A stretch of 64,000 nucleotides of DNA from Promethearchaeota archaeon (lineage in GTDB: Archaea; Asgardarchaeota; Lokiarchaeia; Sigyniarchaeales; SOKP01): assembly GCA_019057865.1 (NCBI GenBank), contig JAHLWP010000006.1:62001-126000 (forward strand), written 5' to 3'. The position numbers and the translations under genes were made by a program. Below the pieces are notes generated by a model. The model did not search any database. It saw nothing but the letters and a program-made list of their open reading frames with translations, and was not told the DNA's origin. This document shows positions 52,401 to 61,601 of the stretch, piece after piece (within the stretch, counting starts at the first letter, position 1; each line of letters begins with the position of its first letter).

Positions 52401-53708
52401 TTGTTGAAAAATCATAGTAATGATCATCAATTTAATATAGATAAATTTTACAAGAATTATCTTAAAGGACCCAGAATTTTTAATAATCGCGACGCATTGG
52501 AATCATCATATATTCCAGAAGAACTACCACACCGAGATATTCAAATAAAAGATATTGCTGAAAAAACGGCATGTGCTTTATTAGGCGATACTCCTCCAAG
52601 TTTTTTATGTTATGGTATGACAGGAACTGGTAAAACTGCAACTATAAGATATGTGAGCCAAAAATTGGCACAGCAATGCTCAGAGCTAAAGCCTTGGTGG
52701 GTTTATATTAATTGTAATATTGTATCTACTCCTTATCGTATTTTAGCTCATATTTATAACACAATTTCACGAGAGGAGAAAATTCCACCTACTGGACTTC
52801 CAAAAGATATTATTTTCAAAAAACTACTAGGTTTACTAGACTCAAAAGTTGGGAATTCAATCTGCTTCTTAGTATTAGACGAAATAGATATTTTAGTAAA
52901 TAAAAAAGGCGGAAATGAAATTTTATATGATCTTACTAGATTAAATGAAAACTTAGATAAATGTAAAACAAGTCTTATTGGAATTTCTAATAAATTGAAG
53001 TTTAAAGAAAACCTAGATCCAAGAATATTATCAAGTTTAGGCGAAGAACATATAGTTTTTCCTTCTTATAATGCAAGTGAATTAAGAGACATTCTAAATA
53101 ATAGAGCAAAAATAGCTTTTCTTGAAGGTGTGTTAAAGGAAGATGTTATACCTTTATGTGCAGCTTTTGCAGCTAAAGAACATGGAGATGCTAGAAAAGC
53201 TCTTCAATTGTTAAGAAAAGCAGGAGAATTGGCTGAGAGAAGCCAAAATAAAATAATATCTTCAAAGTATGTTGAAAAAGCTCAAGCTGATTTAGAAAAT
53301 GATTATATTATTGAATATATAAGAGGAATTCCATTACAGGCGCAAATAATCTTAACAACAGTATATTTAATTTCTAAATTTAGTCCTGAGCATATTATTA
53401 TATCTGGTGATATTTATGAAATTCATTCAGAAATAAAGAGATTAATTCCAAATATTAGACAATTAACAAAAAGAAGAATAAGTGATTATATAAATGCATT
53501 AACTTTAGCTGGAATAATCTCTGCTGAAGTTAAGTCAATGGGTCATTATGGAAGAACTAAAATAATTAAACTAGATATTGAAATAAAATTATTAGAAAGT
53601 GTACTTTCTGAAATTGAAAAAATTAAGGGTATTTTAAATTATAAACCGATTTTATTGCAATCAGATAAAGTTAAACTAAAGGATAATATTTTTAAAAAGT
53701 TGATTTAA
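52401..53708 (+). CDS. cdc6: Orc1/Cdc6 origin-recognition and helicase-loading ATPase
   Basis: A 435-residue AAA+ protein. The N-terminal segment RIFNNRDALESSYIPEELPH carries the conserved 'R-P-x-L-P-HR' type end, then Walker A GMTGTGKTATIRY, Walker B FLVLDEIDIL, sensor 1 GISNKLKF, and box VII/sensor 2 EHGDARKALQLLRKAGELAE. The winged-helix domain (about 310-420) is recognisable from RRISDYINALTLAGIISAEV. I place the start at TTG 52401 (a second TTG at 52404 is equally possible); the ATG at 52388 is out of frame. It is divergent from carS and the first gene of a replication block with both PolD genes. Confidence 0.95.
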   Translation: MLKNHSNDHQFNIDKFYKNYLKGPRIFNNRDALESSYIPEELPHRDIQIKDIAEKTACALLGDTPPSFLCYGMTGTGKTATIRYVSQKLAQQCSELKPWWVYINCNIVSTPYRILAHIYNTISREEKIPPTGLPKDIIFKKLLGLLDSKVGNSICFLVLDEIDILVNKKGGNEILYDLTRLNENLDKCKTSLIGISNKLKFKENLDPRILSSLGEEHIVFPSYNASELRDILNNRAKIAFLEGVLKEDVIPLCAAFAAKEHGDARKALQLLRKAGELAERSQNKIISSKYVEKAQADLENDYIIEYIRGIPLQAQIILTTVYLISKFSPEHIIISGDIYEIHSEIKRLIPNIRQLTKRRISDYINALTLAGIISAEVKSMGHYGRTKIIKLDIEIKLLESVLSEIEKIKGILNYKPILLQSDKVKLKDNIFKKLI

Positions 53709-54388
53709 GTGGAAAATTCCCATTTATCAATATTAGCAGCAATTTTTTTAAGGAAAATCTCAGTAGTATTCGAATTTTTTTCTTTTAAAAAGAGAAATAA
53801 TTTAGCTATATGTTTACAGAATTTTTTGTTCTCTGCTCTTCTAGTTTCAAAATCGTGACAATTGTGACGTATAGTTTTATTATTAATATCTATCTCGATT
53901 ATGTAAGATTCTTCTTTTGAGCCTAAAACATTAGCTTTAATTATTCCTTTGGATAGATTAAACTCAACTAAATCAAACGCATTATTGGATATTGATGCTG
54001 CTCTATTTAACGTTCCTTTATCAAAGAAAGTTTTTATTATGACACTAAAATTAGTTGCAGCTCCAATATCAGTTTGCTTTTCTATTGTGGTTATTTTCTT
54101 AAACGAATGTATTTTCTCTAAAATTTCTTGTTTTCTTTTGTTTTGCCAATTTTTCAGTTTTTGCTTTAAAATATTTGATAATTTAAGATTATTATTTGCA
54201 TCCTTTATCAATGATTTATTTTTAGTACATCCATTGATGAAATTTATAACCTTCTCTGGCGAAAAAAGGAATAATTCAAATGATAATTTATATAGAAGAT
54301 CACTCTGCGAAATAAAAGGAAGATCTATTATTTTCCAAATATAAAGTAATAATTCGGTACTATTGTTGCGAGGAATTGTAAATTTCAT
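53705..54388 (-). CDS. SWIM-like zinc-finger protein with archaeal N-terminal domain
   Basis: A 227-residue protein between cdc6 and DP1. The N-terminal about 90 residues (LLYIWKIIDLPFISQSDLLY, then NNLKLSNILKQKL) resemble the archaeal DUF2240-type helical domain, which I recall often lying beside replication genes. The C-terminal half has a beta region and then a SWIM-like metal site HNCHDF ... FCKHIAKLFLFL, in which the usual CxC is HxC and the CxH is CKH. SWIM fingers occur in DNA and protein interaction domains. The ATG is at 54386-54388; the stop overlaps that of the convergent cdc6 by 4 bases. Confidence 0.65.
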   Translation of the reverse strand: MKFTIPRNNSTELLLYIWKIIDLPFISQSDLLYKLSFELFLFSPEKVINFINGCTKNKSLIKDANNNLKLSNILKQKLKNWQNKRKQEILEKIHSFKKITTIEKQTDIGAATNFSVIIKTFFDKGTLNRAASISNNAFDLVEFNLSKGIIKANVLGSKEESYIIEIDINNKTIRHNCHDFETRRAENKKFCKHIAKLFLFLKEKNSNTTEIFLKKIAANIDKWEFST

Positions 54389-54421
54389 TAGAATTCAATT
54401 TCTTTTATGATATCATAATAG

Positions 54422-56209
54422 TTAATTATTATTTTTTAAGTTTAGTTCAATACTTTTAAAAGTATCAAGTTCAATAATAGGAACTATTCCAGGAGTTGGA
54501 TTAATTCCAAAACTTTTCATAAAATCAGTTTGAGATTGAAAACAACCAGAGTTAACTAAAGTAACATTCCTGTATTTACCAATTCCATTGATATGTACAT
54601 GACCAGTATGAAATATTTCAGGAATTATATCAATTATTAACCAATCTTTATTAATCGGTGCAATTTGTGTCTTTTTTCCATAAGTTGGAGCTAAATGCCT
54701 ACATCTAAGTAATTCTTTCATTGTTTCAATAGGTTTATTGTTTTCAAGTTCTGGTATCAATACATTCAAATCAAGTATACTATCTCCGTGATATATTAAT
54801 GTATTTACGTTATGAGTTTGAATAATAGAAGGATTTCCTATTGTTTTAAATCCAATATTAATTAAATCTTCCACATATTTTTTAGGGACTGAAGGTCTAG
54901 GAATTGCATTCCTTACAGGTTCATGGTTTCCTGGACTATAAAATATTTCAATATATTCTGGAATTTCTGAAAATAATTCTGAAGCTTTTTTAAATTGATT
55001 ATAAATGTCTGGTATTATAAGATCATCTCGTTGTGATGGATAAACTCCAATCCCGTCAACTAAATCTCCATTAATAATTATATATTTTATTTTTCCTGCA
55101 ATTTCTCTTAAATTTTTATTCCCAATTTTACCATTCAGAAAATCTATGAATCTTTTTAATAATGATTCTTCAAATTCCCTGCTTCCAATATGAGTATCTG
55201 AAATTAAAGCAATTGATAATGGAACAGGTGCTTTATTTGGCTCGAAATCAGTTGGTATATCTATTTTTGCAACATATACACCATAAATTATGCCACTTTT
55301 ACCTTTTTCTCTAGGATTATAAGTCCCTTCAACATATATTAACTGATCATTTAGAATTCTTTCAGCAATTTTCACATTATCTCGATTTTCAGAATCATTT
55401 TTGATTAGAACGTTAATTTGCCCAGTAAGATCTTCTAAAACTAAAAAAAAATTTCCATTTTTAGTTTTGCGGATTTTATTTACTATTCCCATAACTGATA
55501 CTTCGACTTTATTAGATAATCTTAATATATTGTTAATATTATGTGCTGATGAAACATCTGGTCTTTTTTTCATTAAAGTTCGTAGTTGATTAAATTTATC
55601 CACCGTAAGATCATAAAAATCTTTATACTCTCCGTTTGTATATAATTTTCCGGTTGGATCTTTTAAAATTTCATAGTTAGAATCATATTCTTTCGCAATT
55701 GGGTAAATTCCTAATGATGATTTTGTGCTTTCGAATGTTGTTTTTTTTTTCTTTTCAATAAATTTGGGGATTATTTTAGAGTAATCATGAGATATAGGTT
55801 CAATTTTAGGGACTTCTTGATTATTCTTAATTCCCTGAAGACTCTCAGTAATTTCTTTAATCTCTATTAATTTTTCACAAGTTTGGTATTTATTAAATTC
55901 GCTTGAAGATTTTATGCCACTAGATTCTTGCAAAGTTAAATTATCTTTATTTGGTAAAATTTTTGCCTTTAATAGTGTTCTTTTTAAAACATTTTGAATT
56001 TCTGTATTTGAAATTTTTTTTAAAATATTTTTGGTTAAATGACTATTAAAATTGGGAATAAAACTTGTATCTTTAATGATCTGATCAACACTTTTTATTG
56101 GATCATCTAAATTTAGGAAAAAATCCAATATAGGGGGACTGACATTTATCCCCGAATTAATTAATTTTCTTAAAATGATTTTTTTTGTATCTAAATTATC
56201 TACTTTCAA
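54422..56209 (-). CDS. polD1: DNA polymerase D small subunit (DP1)
   Basis: A 595-residue DP1, the proofreading 3'-5' exonuclease subunit of PolD. The N-terminal about 200 residues are variable and low in complexity (helical bundle and linker). An OB-fold (about 230-320) carries VSVMGIVNKIRKTKNGNFFL. The calcineurin-like phosphoesterase domain shows SIALISDTHIGS (about 332-343), INGDLVDGIGVYP (about 379-391), YSPGNHEP, LIYHGDSI, and EIFHTGHVHINGIGKY. All metal ligands are present, so the exonuclease should be active. It is 33 bases downstream of the SWIM-like gene's start and divergent from DP2. Confidence 0.96.
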   Translation of the reverse strand: MKVDNLDTKKIILRKLINSGINVSPPILDFFLNLDDPIKSVDQIIKDTSFIPNFNSHLTKNILKKISNTEIQNVLKRTLLKAKILPNKDNLTLQESSGIKSSSEFNKYQTCEKLIEIKEITESLQGIKNNQEVPKIEPISHDYSKIIPKFIEKKKKTTFESTKSSLGIYPIAKEYDSNYEILKDPTGKLYTNGEYKDFYDLTVDKFNQLRTLMKKRPDVSSAHNINNILRLSNKVEVSVMGIVNKIRKTKNGNFFLVLEDLTGQINVLIKNDSENRDNVKIAERILNDQLIYVEGTYNPREKGKSGIIYGVYVAKIDIPTDFEPNKAPVPLSIALISDTHIGSREFEESLLKRFIDFLNGKIGNKNLREIAGKIKYIIINGDLVDGIGVYPSQRDDLIIPDIYNQFKKASELFSEIPEYIEIFYSPGNHEPVRNAIPRPSVPKKYVEDLINIGFKTIGNPSIIQTHNVNTLIYHGDSILDLNVLIPELENNKPIETMKELLRCRHLAPTYGKKTQIAPINKDWLIIDIIPEIFHTGHVHINGIGKYRNVTLVNSGCFQSQTDFMKSFGINPTPGIVPIIELDTFKSIELNLKNNN

Positions 56210-56452
56210 TATTATACAGTTTAAGATTAAATTATTATAATTATTGAAGGATAAAATTAAATTATTTATTATTAAAGTAAAAACATTTTTACTTTTAATA
56301 TAAAAAGACTGTGATAAATTAACATTCTCTATTAATTTATTAATGAAATAGTAGATTAATAAATCAATTTAATTTAGTTCTTAAAAATATGTATTATAAT
56401 ACATTTTCTCTTTAGTTTTCTTTTGAAAAATTGTATTGGATTCTGATGCTAT

Positions 56453-59400
56453 ATGATAGAAATGAGTAAGAAAATGGAAGAATATTTTAATGTTATACAA
56501 AAGAAAGTCAATCAATGTTATAGTGTTGCCGAAAAAGCACGTCAAAAAGGACTTGATCCTGAACTATTTGTTGAGTCCCCCCAAGCTAAAGATTTGGCAG
56601 GAAGAGTAGAAAAATTAGTCGGTCCTGATGGTGTAGCTCAAGTTATAAGAGAATTAAAGAAGCAGGTATTAACAGAAGATGAAATAGTTTTTAGAGTAGT
56701 TTCAGATATTTTAGATAAAAAAATTGGAAAGATAGAATCCTTGGATGAAAGGGTAGAAAGAGCAATAAGAGTTGGATTAGCTATAAAAACAATGGGTGTT
56801 GTTAGTGCCCCACTTGAAGGGATATCAAAAATTTTAATTCGACAAGATCAACATGGTAATAAATATTTATCTTTGTATTTTGCAGGTCCAATTAGAGCTG
56901 CTGGAGGAACGACTGCAGCTTTATGTGTATTAATTGCTGATTATGTTAGAAAAAGATCTAACATTCCTAAATATGTTGCTACTGAAGCAGAAATTGGTAG
57001 ATATGTAGAAGAAGTTAAGCTTTATGATAGAAGAGTCCATTTACAGTATCCTTCATCTAACCGTGAAATACGTTATGCTGTGAAACACTTATCTGTTGAA
57101 ATTAATGGTGATTCTACTGAGGATGAAGAAGTTTCAGCTTTCAGAGATCTCCCTAGAATTGAAACAAATCATATTAGAGGGGGTGCTTGTTTAGTTTTGA
57201 ATGATGGAATACTACTTAAAGCACCCAAATTACATAGAATTGCAAAGAATATGCGCTTAGATGGATGGGATTGGTTAGCTGATTTGAATAAAGTTGCCCA
57301 AAAGGAAGAAATTATAGAAAAAAGGAAAGATAATGAAAAAGAAAAAATCACTCCAAATTCTAAATATGTTTCTGATATCATAGGAGGGAGACCTGTATTT
57401 AGTCATCCCTCTATGGTTGGAGGTCATAGAATTAGGTATGGACGCTCACGTAATACTGGATTAGCAGCAGCAGGAATTCATCCAGCAACAATGGCAATAT
57501 TGGATGATTTCATAGCAATCGGGACTCAACTTAGAATAGAAAGACCAGGAAAAAGTGCAAGTATATGTCCTGTAAGCAGTATTGAAACACCCATCATAAA
57601 ATTGAAAAACGGAGATGTTATCAAAGTTTCAAATGTAGGAATTGCTAAGGAATTATTTCCTGAAATTGAAAAAATTTTATTTTTGGGAGATATTCTTTTT
57701 GGATTTGGTGAATTTGCTGAAAACAACCATAAATTAGTTCCTTCTGGTTATGTTGAGGAATATTGGGCTTTAGAATTAGAAAGAGCTGCAAAAATACAAA
57801 ATAATCTGAATCCCAAAATAATGAAATATATAGAAAATCCTTTTCAGAATATACCTGCTGCTGAAGAAGCAATTAAAATTTCTCGAAAATATAAAGTACC
57901 TTTACATCCTACTTATACAGATTACTGGGGAAACATTTCAGTAGAAGACTTAGTAACTTTACGGGATGTTTTTATAAAAGCTATTAACACCTCAGAAAAT
58001 AAGATTATTTTAAATTTTAATAAAGATATTAAAGAAATCTTAGAGAAAGCATTCGTAATTCATAAGGTAAGAGATAATAAAATAAGATTTAGTAATGCTA
58101 TGGAATATATTTATAGAGTAATATTCAATTTAAATAAAAAAGATTCAATTAAAATTGAAAAAGAAGATGATGTATTTACTCTTTTTCATAAAATTTCTTC
58201 TATTGAGATTAGGAATAAAGCACCATTTTTTATAGGTACACGAATGGGGCGGCCTGAAAAATCTGAAAGAAAAAGTATGAAGGGAATTCATGTTTTATTT
58301 CCATTAAGTGATAAAGTAGGAAATACGAGATCTGTGCAAAAAGCAATTGAATTTGAAAAAGTGAAGATTGATGTTTGTAGAAAGCAATGTCCTAAATGTG
58401 GAATAGTAACCATTTTTAATTCATGCCCCAAATGTGGAACTCCCACACAATTTAAAAAAATCTGCGAAAAATGTAAAAAGTTATATCCAATATATGATGA
58501 AATCTGTTCTTTATGTGGGCTTCCATTAAAAAATTCTAAAGAAGCATTATTTAATATAAAAAACTATCTGAACTCAACATTAAAAACCCTAAATTTACCA
58601 ATGCCTAAAAAACTGAAAGGAATATTTGGCCTCACAAATAAATTAAAAGTTCCTGAACCTATTGAAAAAGGAATTTTAAGAGCTAAAAATAACGTTTTAG
58701 TCTATAAAACGGCTGAAATAAGATATGATGCTACTGATATTCCTTTAACTCATTTCAAGCCAAAAGAAATTGAAACCTCTATTAAAATATTGAAGAGTTT
58801 AGGATATGAGGAAGATATCTATGGGATTGCCCTTCAAGATGATAATCAAATTTTAGAACTTAAAGTTCAAGATGTAGTACTATCCATTGATTGCGCTACA
58901 TATTTTATTAAACTTACAAATTTTTTGGATGATGAACTTGAATATTTTTATAAAATGGAGCGCTTTTATAATGTATCTGCTAAAGAAGATTTGATTGGAC
59001 ATCTTGTTGTTGGTCTAGCTCCTCATACTAGCGCTGGAGTCATCGGTAGAATCATTGGTTTTACCTCTGCACGTTCTATTTACGCCCATCCTTACTGGCA
59101 TGCAGCAAAAAGAAGAAATTGCGACGGTGATGAAGATGGTATTATGCTTCTCTTAGATCCTTTATTGAACTTTTCAAGACATTATCTTCCTAATAAAATA
59201 GGAGGAAGAATGGATGCAACTTTAGTAATTGGTACGATATTAGATCCAAATGAAATAGATATAGAGGCGCATAATGTTGATACTTTATCTAAATACCCCT
59301 TAGAGTTTTATAAGGCTACTGAACGATATTCGGCACCTTCAGAAATAGAAAATATCATGAAGCTCGTTAAAAGTCGGTTAGGAACCCCAGAACAATATGA

Positions 59401-59878
59401 AAATTTGGGCTATAGTATTCCTACAGATAATATAAATAACGGCCCAATAACAACTGCTTACAAAAAATATAAGACTATGGATGAAAAAATTGATGCCCAA
59501 TTACATCTAGCAAAAATTATTAAACCTGTAGATGCAAAAAATGTTGCTGAGAAAATTTTAACAACTCATTTTAACCCTGATATTTTAGGAAATTTAAGAA
59601 AATTTGCTATACAAGGTTTTAGATGTGTAAAATGCAATGAAAAATTCAGAAGACCCCCACTTTCTAATAATGGTAAATGTCCTAGATGTGGAAATAATGT
59701 AATATTGACAGTAAATCGGGGAGGGATTGAAAAATATATTCCAAGAGCCCTTAGGATTTGTAAAAATTTTCGTTTGGATGATTATACTATACAGCGTATG
59801 AGATTAATAGAAGAATATGTAGAAAGTTTAACTAATAATCCCAAAATCAAACAACACAAATTATCAGACTTTTTTTAA
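56453..59878 (+). CDS. polD2: DNA polymerase D large subunit (DP2)
   Basis: A 1141-residue DP2, the catalytic subunit of the archaeal replicative polymerase. It has the double-psi beta-barrel active site: the motif NCDGDEDGIMLLLDPLLNFS (about residues 885-904) supplies the catalytic Asp residues. LYFAGPIRAAGGTTAALCVL lies near the N-terminus. A Cys-rich zinc region is at about residues 640-700 (CPKCGIV, CPKCGTP, CEKCKK, CSLCGLP), and a C-terminal zinc ribbon (CVKCNEKF, CPRCGNN) is followed by the PCNA/DP1-interacting tail ending KLSDFF. No intein is present, although DP2 is a common intein site in archaea. The length is typical without an intein. Confidence 0.97.
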   Translation: MIEMSKKMEEYFNVIQKKVNQCYSVAEKARQKGLDPELFVESPQAKDLAGRVEKLVGPDGVAQVIRELKKQVLTEDEIVFRVVSDILDKKIGKIESLDERVERAIRVGLAIKTMGVVSAPLEGISKILIRQDQHGNKYLSLYFAGPIRAAGGTTAALCVLIADYVRKRSNIPKYVATEAEIGRYVEEVKLYDRRVHLQYPSSNREIRYAVKHLSVEINGDSTEDEEVSAFRDLPRIETNHIRGGACLVLNDGILLKAPKLHRIAKNMRLDGWDWLADLNKVAQKEEIIEKRKDNEKEKITPNSKYVSDIIGGRPVFSHPSMVGGHRIRYGRSRNTGLAAAGIHPATMAILDDFIAIGTQLRIERPGKSASICPVSSIETPIIKLKNGDVIKVSNVGIAKELFPEIEKILFLGDILFGFGEFAENNHKLVPSGYVEEYWALELERAAKIQNNLNPKIMKYIENPFQNIPAAEEAIKISRKYKVPLHPTYTDYWGNISVEDLVTLRDVFIKAINTSENKIILNFNKDIKEILEKAFVIHKVRDNKIRFSNAMEYIYRVIFNLNKKDSIKIEKEDDVFTLFHKISSIEIRNKAPFFIGTRMGRPEKSERKSMKGIHVLFPLSDKVGNTRSVQKAIEFEKVKIDVCRKQCPKCGIVTIFNSCPKCGTPTQFKKICEKCKKLYPIYDEICSLCGLPLKNSKEALFNIKNYLNSTLKTLNLPMPKKLKGIFGLTNKLKVPEPIEKGILRAKNNVLVYKTAEIRYDATDIPLTHFKPKEIETSIKILKSLGYEEDIYGIALQDDNQILELKVQDVVLSIDCATYFIKLTNFLDDELEYFYKMERFYNVSAKEDLIGHLVVGLAPHTSAGVIGRIIGFTSARSIYAHPYWHAAKRRNCDGDEDGIMLLLDPLLNFSRHYLPNKIGGRMDATLVIGTILDPNEIDIEAHNVDTLSKYPLEFYKATERYSAPSEIENIMKLVKSRLGTPEQYENLGYSIPTDNINNGPITTAYKKYKTMDEKIDAQLHLAKIIKPVDAKNVAEKILTTHFNPDILGNLRKFAIQGFRCVKCNEKFRRPPLSNNGKCPRCGNNVILTVNRGGIEKYIPRALRICKNFRLDDYTIQRMRLIEEYVESLTNNPKIKQHKLSDFF

Positions 59879-59879
59879 C

Positions 59880-61076
59880 TTATTCTACTCTTAAATCTAA
59901 GCTTCTTAAGGTTTGATAACAAATATACAAACATCCATTTAGATTCTCAGCAGAACATTTATCAGGAGTGTCTTTTGTTGAATGAATATATTTAGTATCA
60001 TTATCGGAATGAAAATAAACAATTTGAATCTTTTTTCTTGCTCTCTTGACATAGCTTCGAAATGATCTGTGATCACTCTTTGGTGGTATTAATTTATTGT
60101 ATCTAGTCAGAGGGATATTTAGATTTTTTGCAGTAGCTTCAAAAACATCATTTAAATTTTTATTCAAGCTTCTTCTAAATAAACCAACTCGATCTACAAG
60201 CCCAATGTATGATCCTACCATGTCAATATTGATAAGAATAGATCTATTAAGATCATATTTTTCATTTAAATCAATAATGTGTTTCCTACAGAATTCTTTT
60301 GAACCTTTCAAACCCCATTCCTCAGCTCCGGGCCATACAAATAAAATATCCATCTTTTCAAGTGGGTTTCTTTGGAAATGTTTTGCTAATTCAATCAAAA
60401 TAGAAACCCCACTTGCGTTATCAATCGAACCTGCGGATGGTTTTTCATTAAATACCAGATATAATATTGGTACTGAGATAAAGATTCCGATCAGTGATAT
60501 TATAGCAATCATAATTATAATACTATTAGGAAGAAGAACAATTAAAAGAAAATCAAGAGTAAGCCACAATGAAAAAACTATTATAACTATAACATAGAAT
60601 CCAATTATTAATCTGTATATAAAGAATATTACCCATTGAACTTTATAAGGAATATTTGCAGAAATAGAATCATAATGGGCAGAAAAAATTACTAATGGTC
60701 TATTTTTTCCTTTTTTATTAGCCAGAATTTCAGCAAAAATATTTTTTGCTGATTCTTTTTTTATCAAGGTCATATTACGTGTTCTTTCAAATAAATATTT
60801 TATTACGTAATATATTACTAAAACTAAAATTAAACGTGCAAGGAGGAGATACATTAATATAATTAAATAAGTTGTTCTCATTAAAACCCTCGTAGGACCA
60901 GCCCAAGAAAAATATTCAATCTTTGAATTGATTTTCTCTTTTGCTAATTCATTCTCAATATAATATGTTGCTTCTGTTTCTCCTGTAGATGAAGCTGTAC
61001 GTCTAAATGCTAAAGATTTAACATGGTCAATTGTAACCGATTCATCGTCTAATATTAAATTTGAAATACTTATCAC
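59880..61076 (-). CDS. Membrane-anchored M28-family zinc peptidase
   Basis: A 398-residue protein. The first membrane region (about 70-90) and a second cluster (about 145-205) are inserted within an M28 aminopeptidase fold. Zinc ligands are visible in FSAHYDSIS, GSIDNASGVSIL, WPGAEEWGLKGS, LINIDMVGSY and the C-terminal YFHSDNDTKYIHSTKDTPDK. All five positions are kept, so the enzyme should be active. The membrane segments between the first and second zinc-site blocks put the catalytic domain at the membrane. The stop is one base after the convergent DP2 stop. The substrate is unknown; peptide trimming at the membrane is a plausible role. Confidence 0.88.
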   Translation of the reverse strand: MISISNLILDDESVTIDHVKSLAFRRTASSTGETEATYYIENELAKEKINSKIEYFSWAGPTRVLMRTTYLIILMYLLLARLILVLVIYYVIKYLFERTRNMTLIKKESAKNIFAEILANKKGKNRPLVIFSAHYDSISANIPYKVQWVIFFIYRLIIGFYVIVIIVFSLWLTLDFLLIVLLPNSIIIMIAIISLIGIFISVPILYLVFNEKPSAGSIDNASGVSILIELAKHFQRNPLEKMDILFVWPGAEEWGLKGSKEFCRKHIIDLNEKYDLNRSILINIDMVGSYIGLVDRVGLFRRSLNKNLNDVFEATAKNLNIPLTRYNKLIPPKSDHRSFRSYVKRARKKIQIVYFHSDNDTKYIHSTKDTPDKCSAENLNGCLYICYQTLRSLDLRVE

Positions 61077-61157
61077 ACTAAAATTTATTATTATAATCCT
61101 TTCAATCTGATATTTCTATTAAATATTACGTGATATTTTAACAGAAAAGTTATGTGA

Positions 61158-61272
61158 TGCAGGAGGTGGGATTTGAACCCACGAAGACCTATGTCACTAG
61201 AGCCTCAGTATCACCGTAGACACACATTAGTGTCTTACGCTAGCGCCGTAGACCAGGCTTGGCAACTCCTGC
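61158..61272 (-). tRNA. tRNA-Leu (anticodon GAG) with non-canonical intron
   Basis: The acceptor stem is GCAGGAG/CTCCTGC with discriminator A, the D-arm contains CCTGG, and there is a class II variable arm. The anticodon arm is only sensible if 30 nt at 61210-61239 are removed between positions 30 and 31. Then the stem CTAGA/TCTAG is perfect and the loop CTGAGGC has U33 and anticodon GAG. The removed segment has its own hairpin (AAGACAC paired with GTGTCT). A canonical 37/38 reading would give anticodon UAA but leaves G at position 33 and a poor stem. Mature length is 85 nt. Confidence 0.88.
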
Positions 61273-61601
61273 GATATTATTTTGTATTTTTAATTATTTT
61301 AATTCTCTTGAGAGAACAATTAAAGATAAAGTAATTAATTTTTAAAATCTTTTTTCTTAATTTTCATAATTTTTAATATTTAATACTCCGAATCAAATTT
61401 AAAAAGCGTTTTAGGGTGCTTATAGAGAACAGAAATCTAAATTTTAAAGGATAATAATAGGTTCATCTGATATGTTTAAGAAAAAGATTTTTATTTTCAA
61501 TAAAGATTTCGCTTAGAATAATAAAAGATATACTAATTATTTAAATTAGTATGCTAGATATAATATTAAATAAAAAGTATAAATTTACAAGGTAAAAATT
61601 C
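61273..61601. other. Spacer between tRNA-Leu and the roadblock-GTPase gene
   Basis: A 329-base AT-rich stretch without any coding pattern. The end (AAGGTAAAAATTC before GTG 61602) holds the ribosome-binding site of the GTPase gene. The divergent arrangement of the tRNA (minus) and the GTPase (plus) means both promoters must lie here; I cannot place them with confidence. Confidence 0.4.

Noticed and set aside
56453..59878. Possible intein in DP2
   Set aside because: The active-site NCDGDEDGIM and the flanking blocks are continuous and the length is that of an intein-free DP2.
60097..60597. 166-codon plus-strand frame inside the M28 peptidase gene
   Set aside because: It is antisense to a gene with all zinc ligands present; the frame is a shadow.
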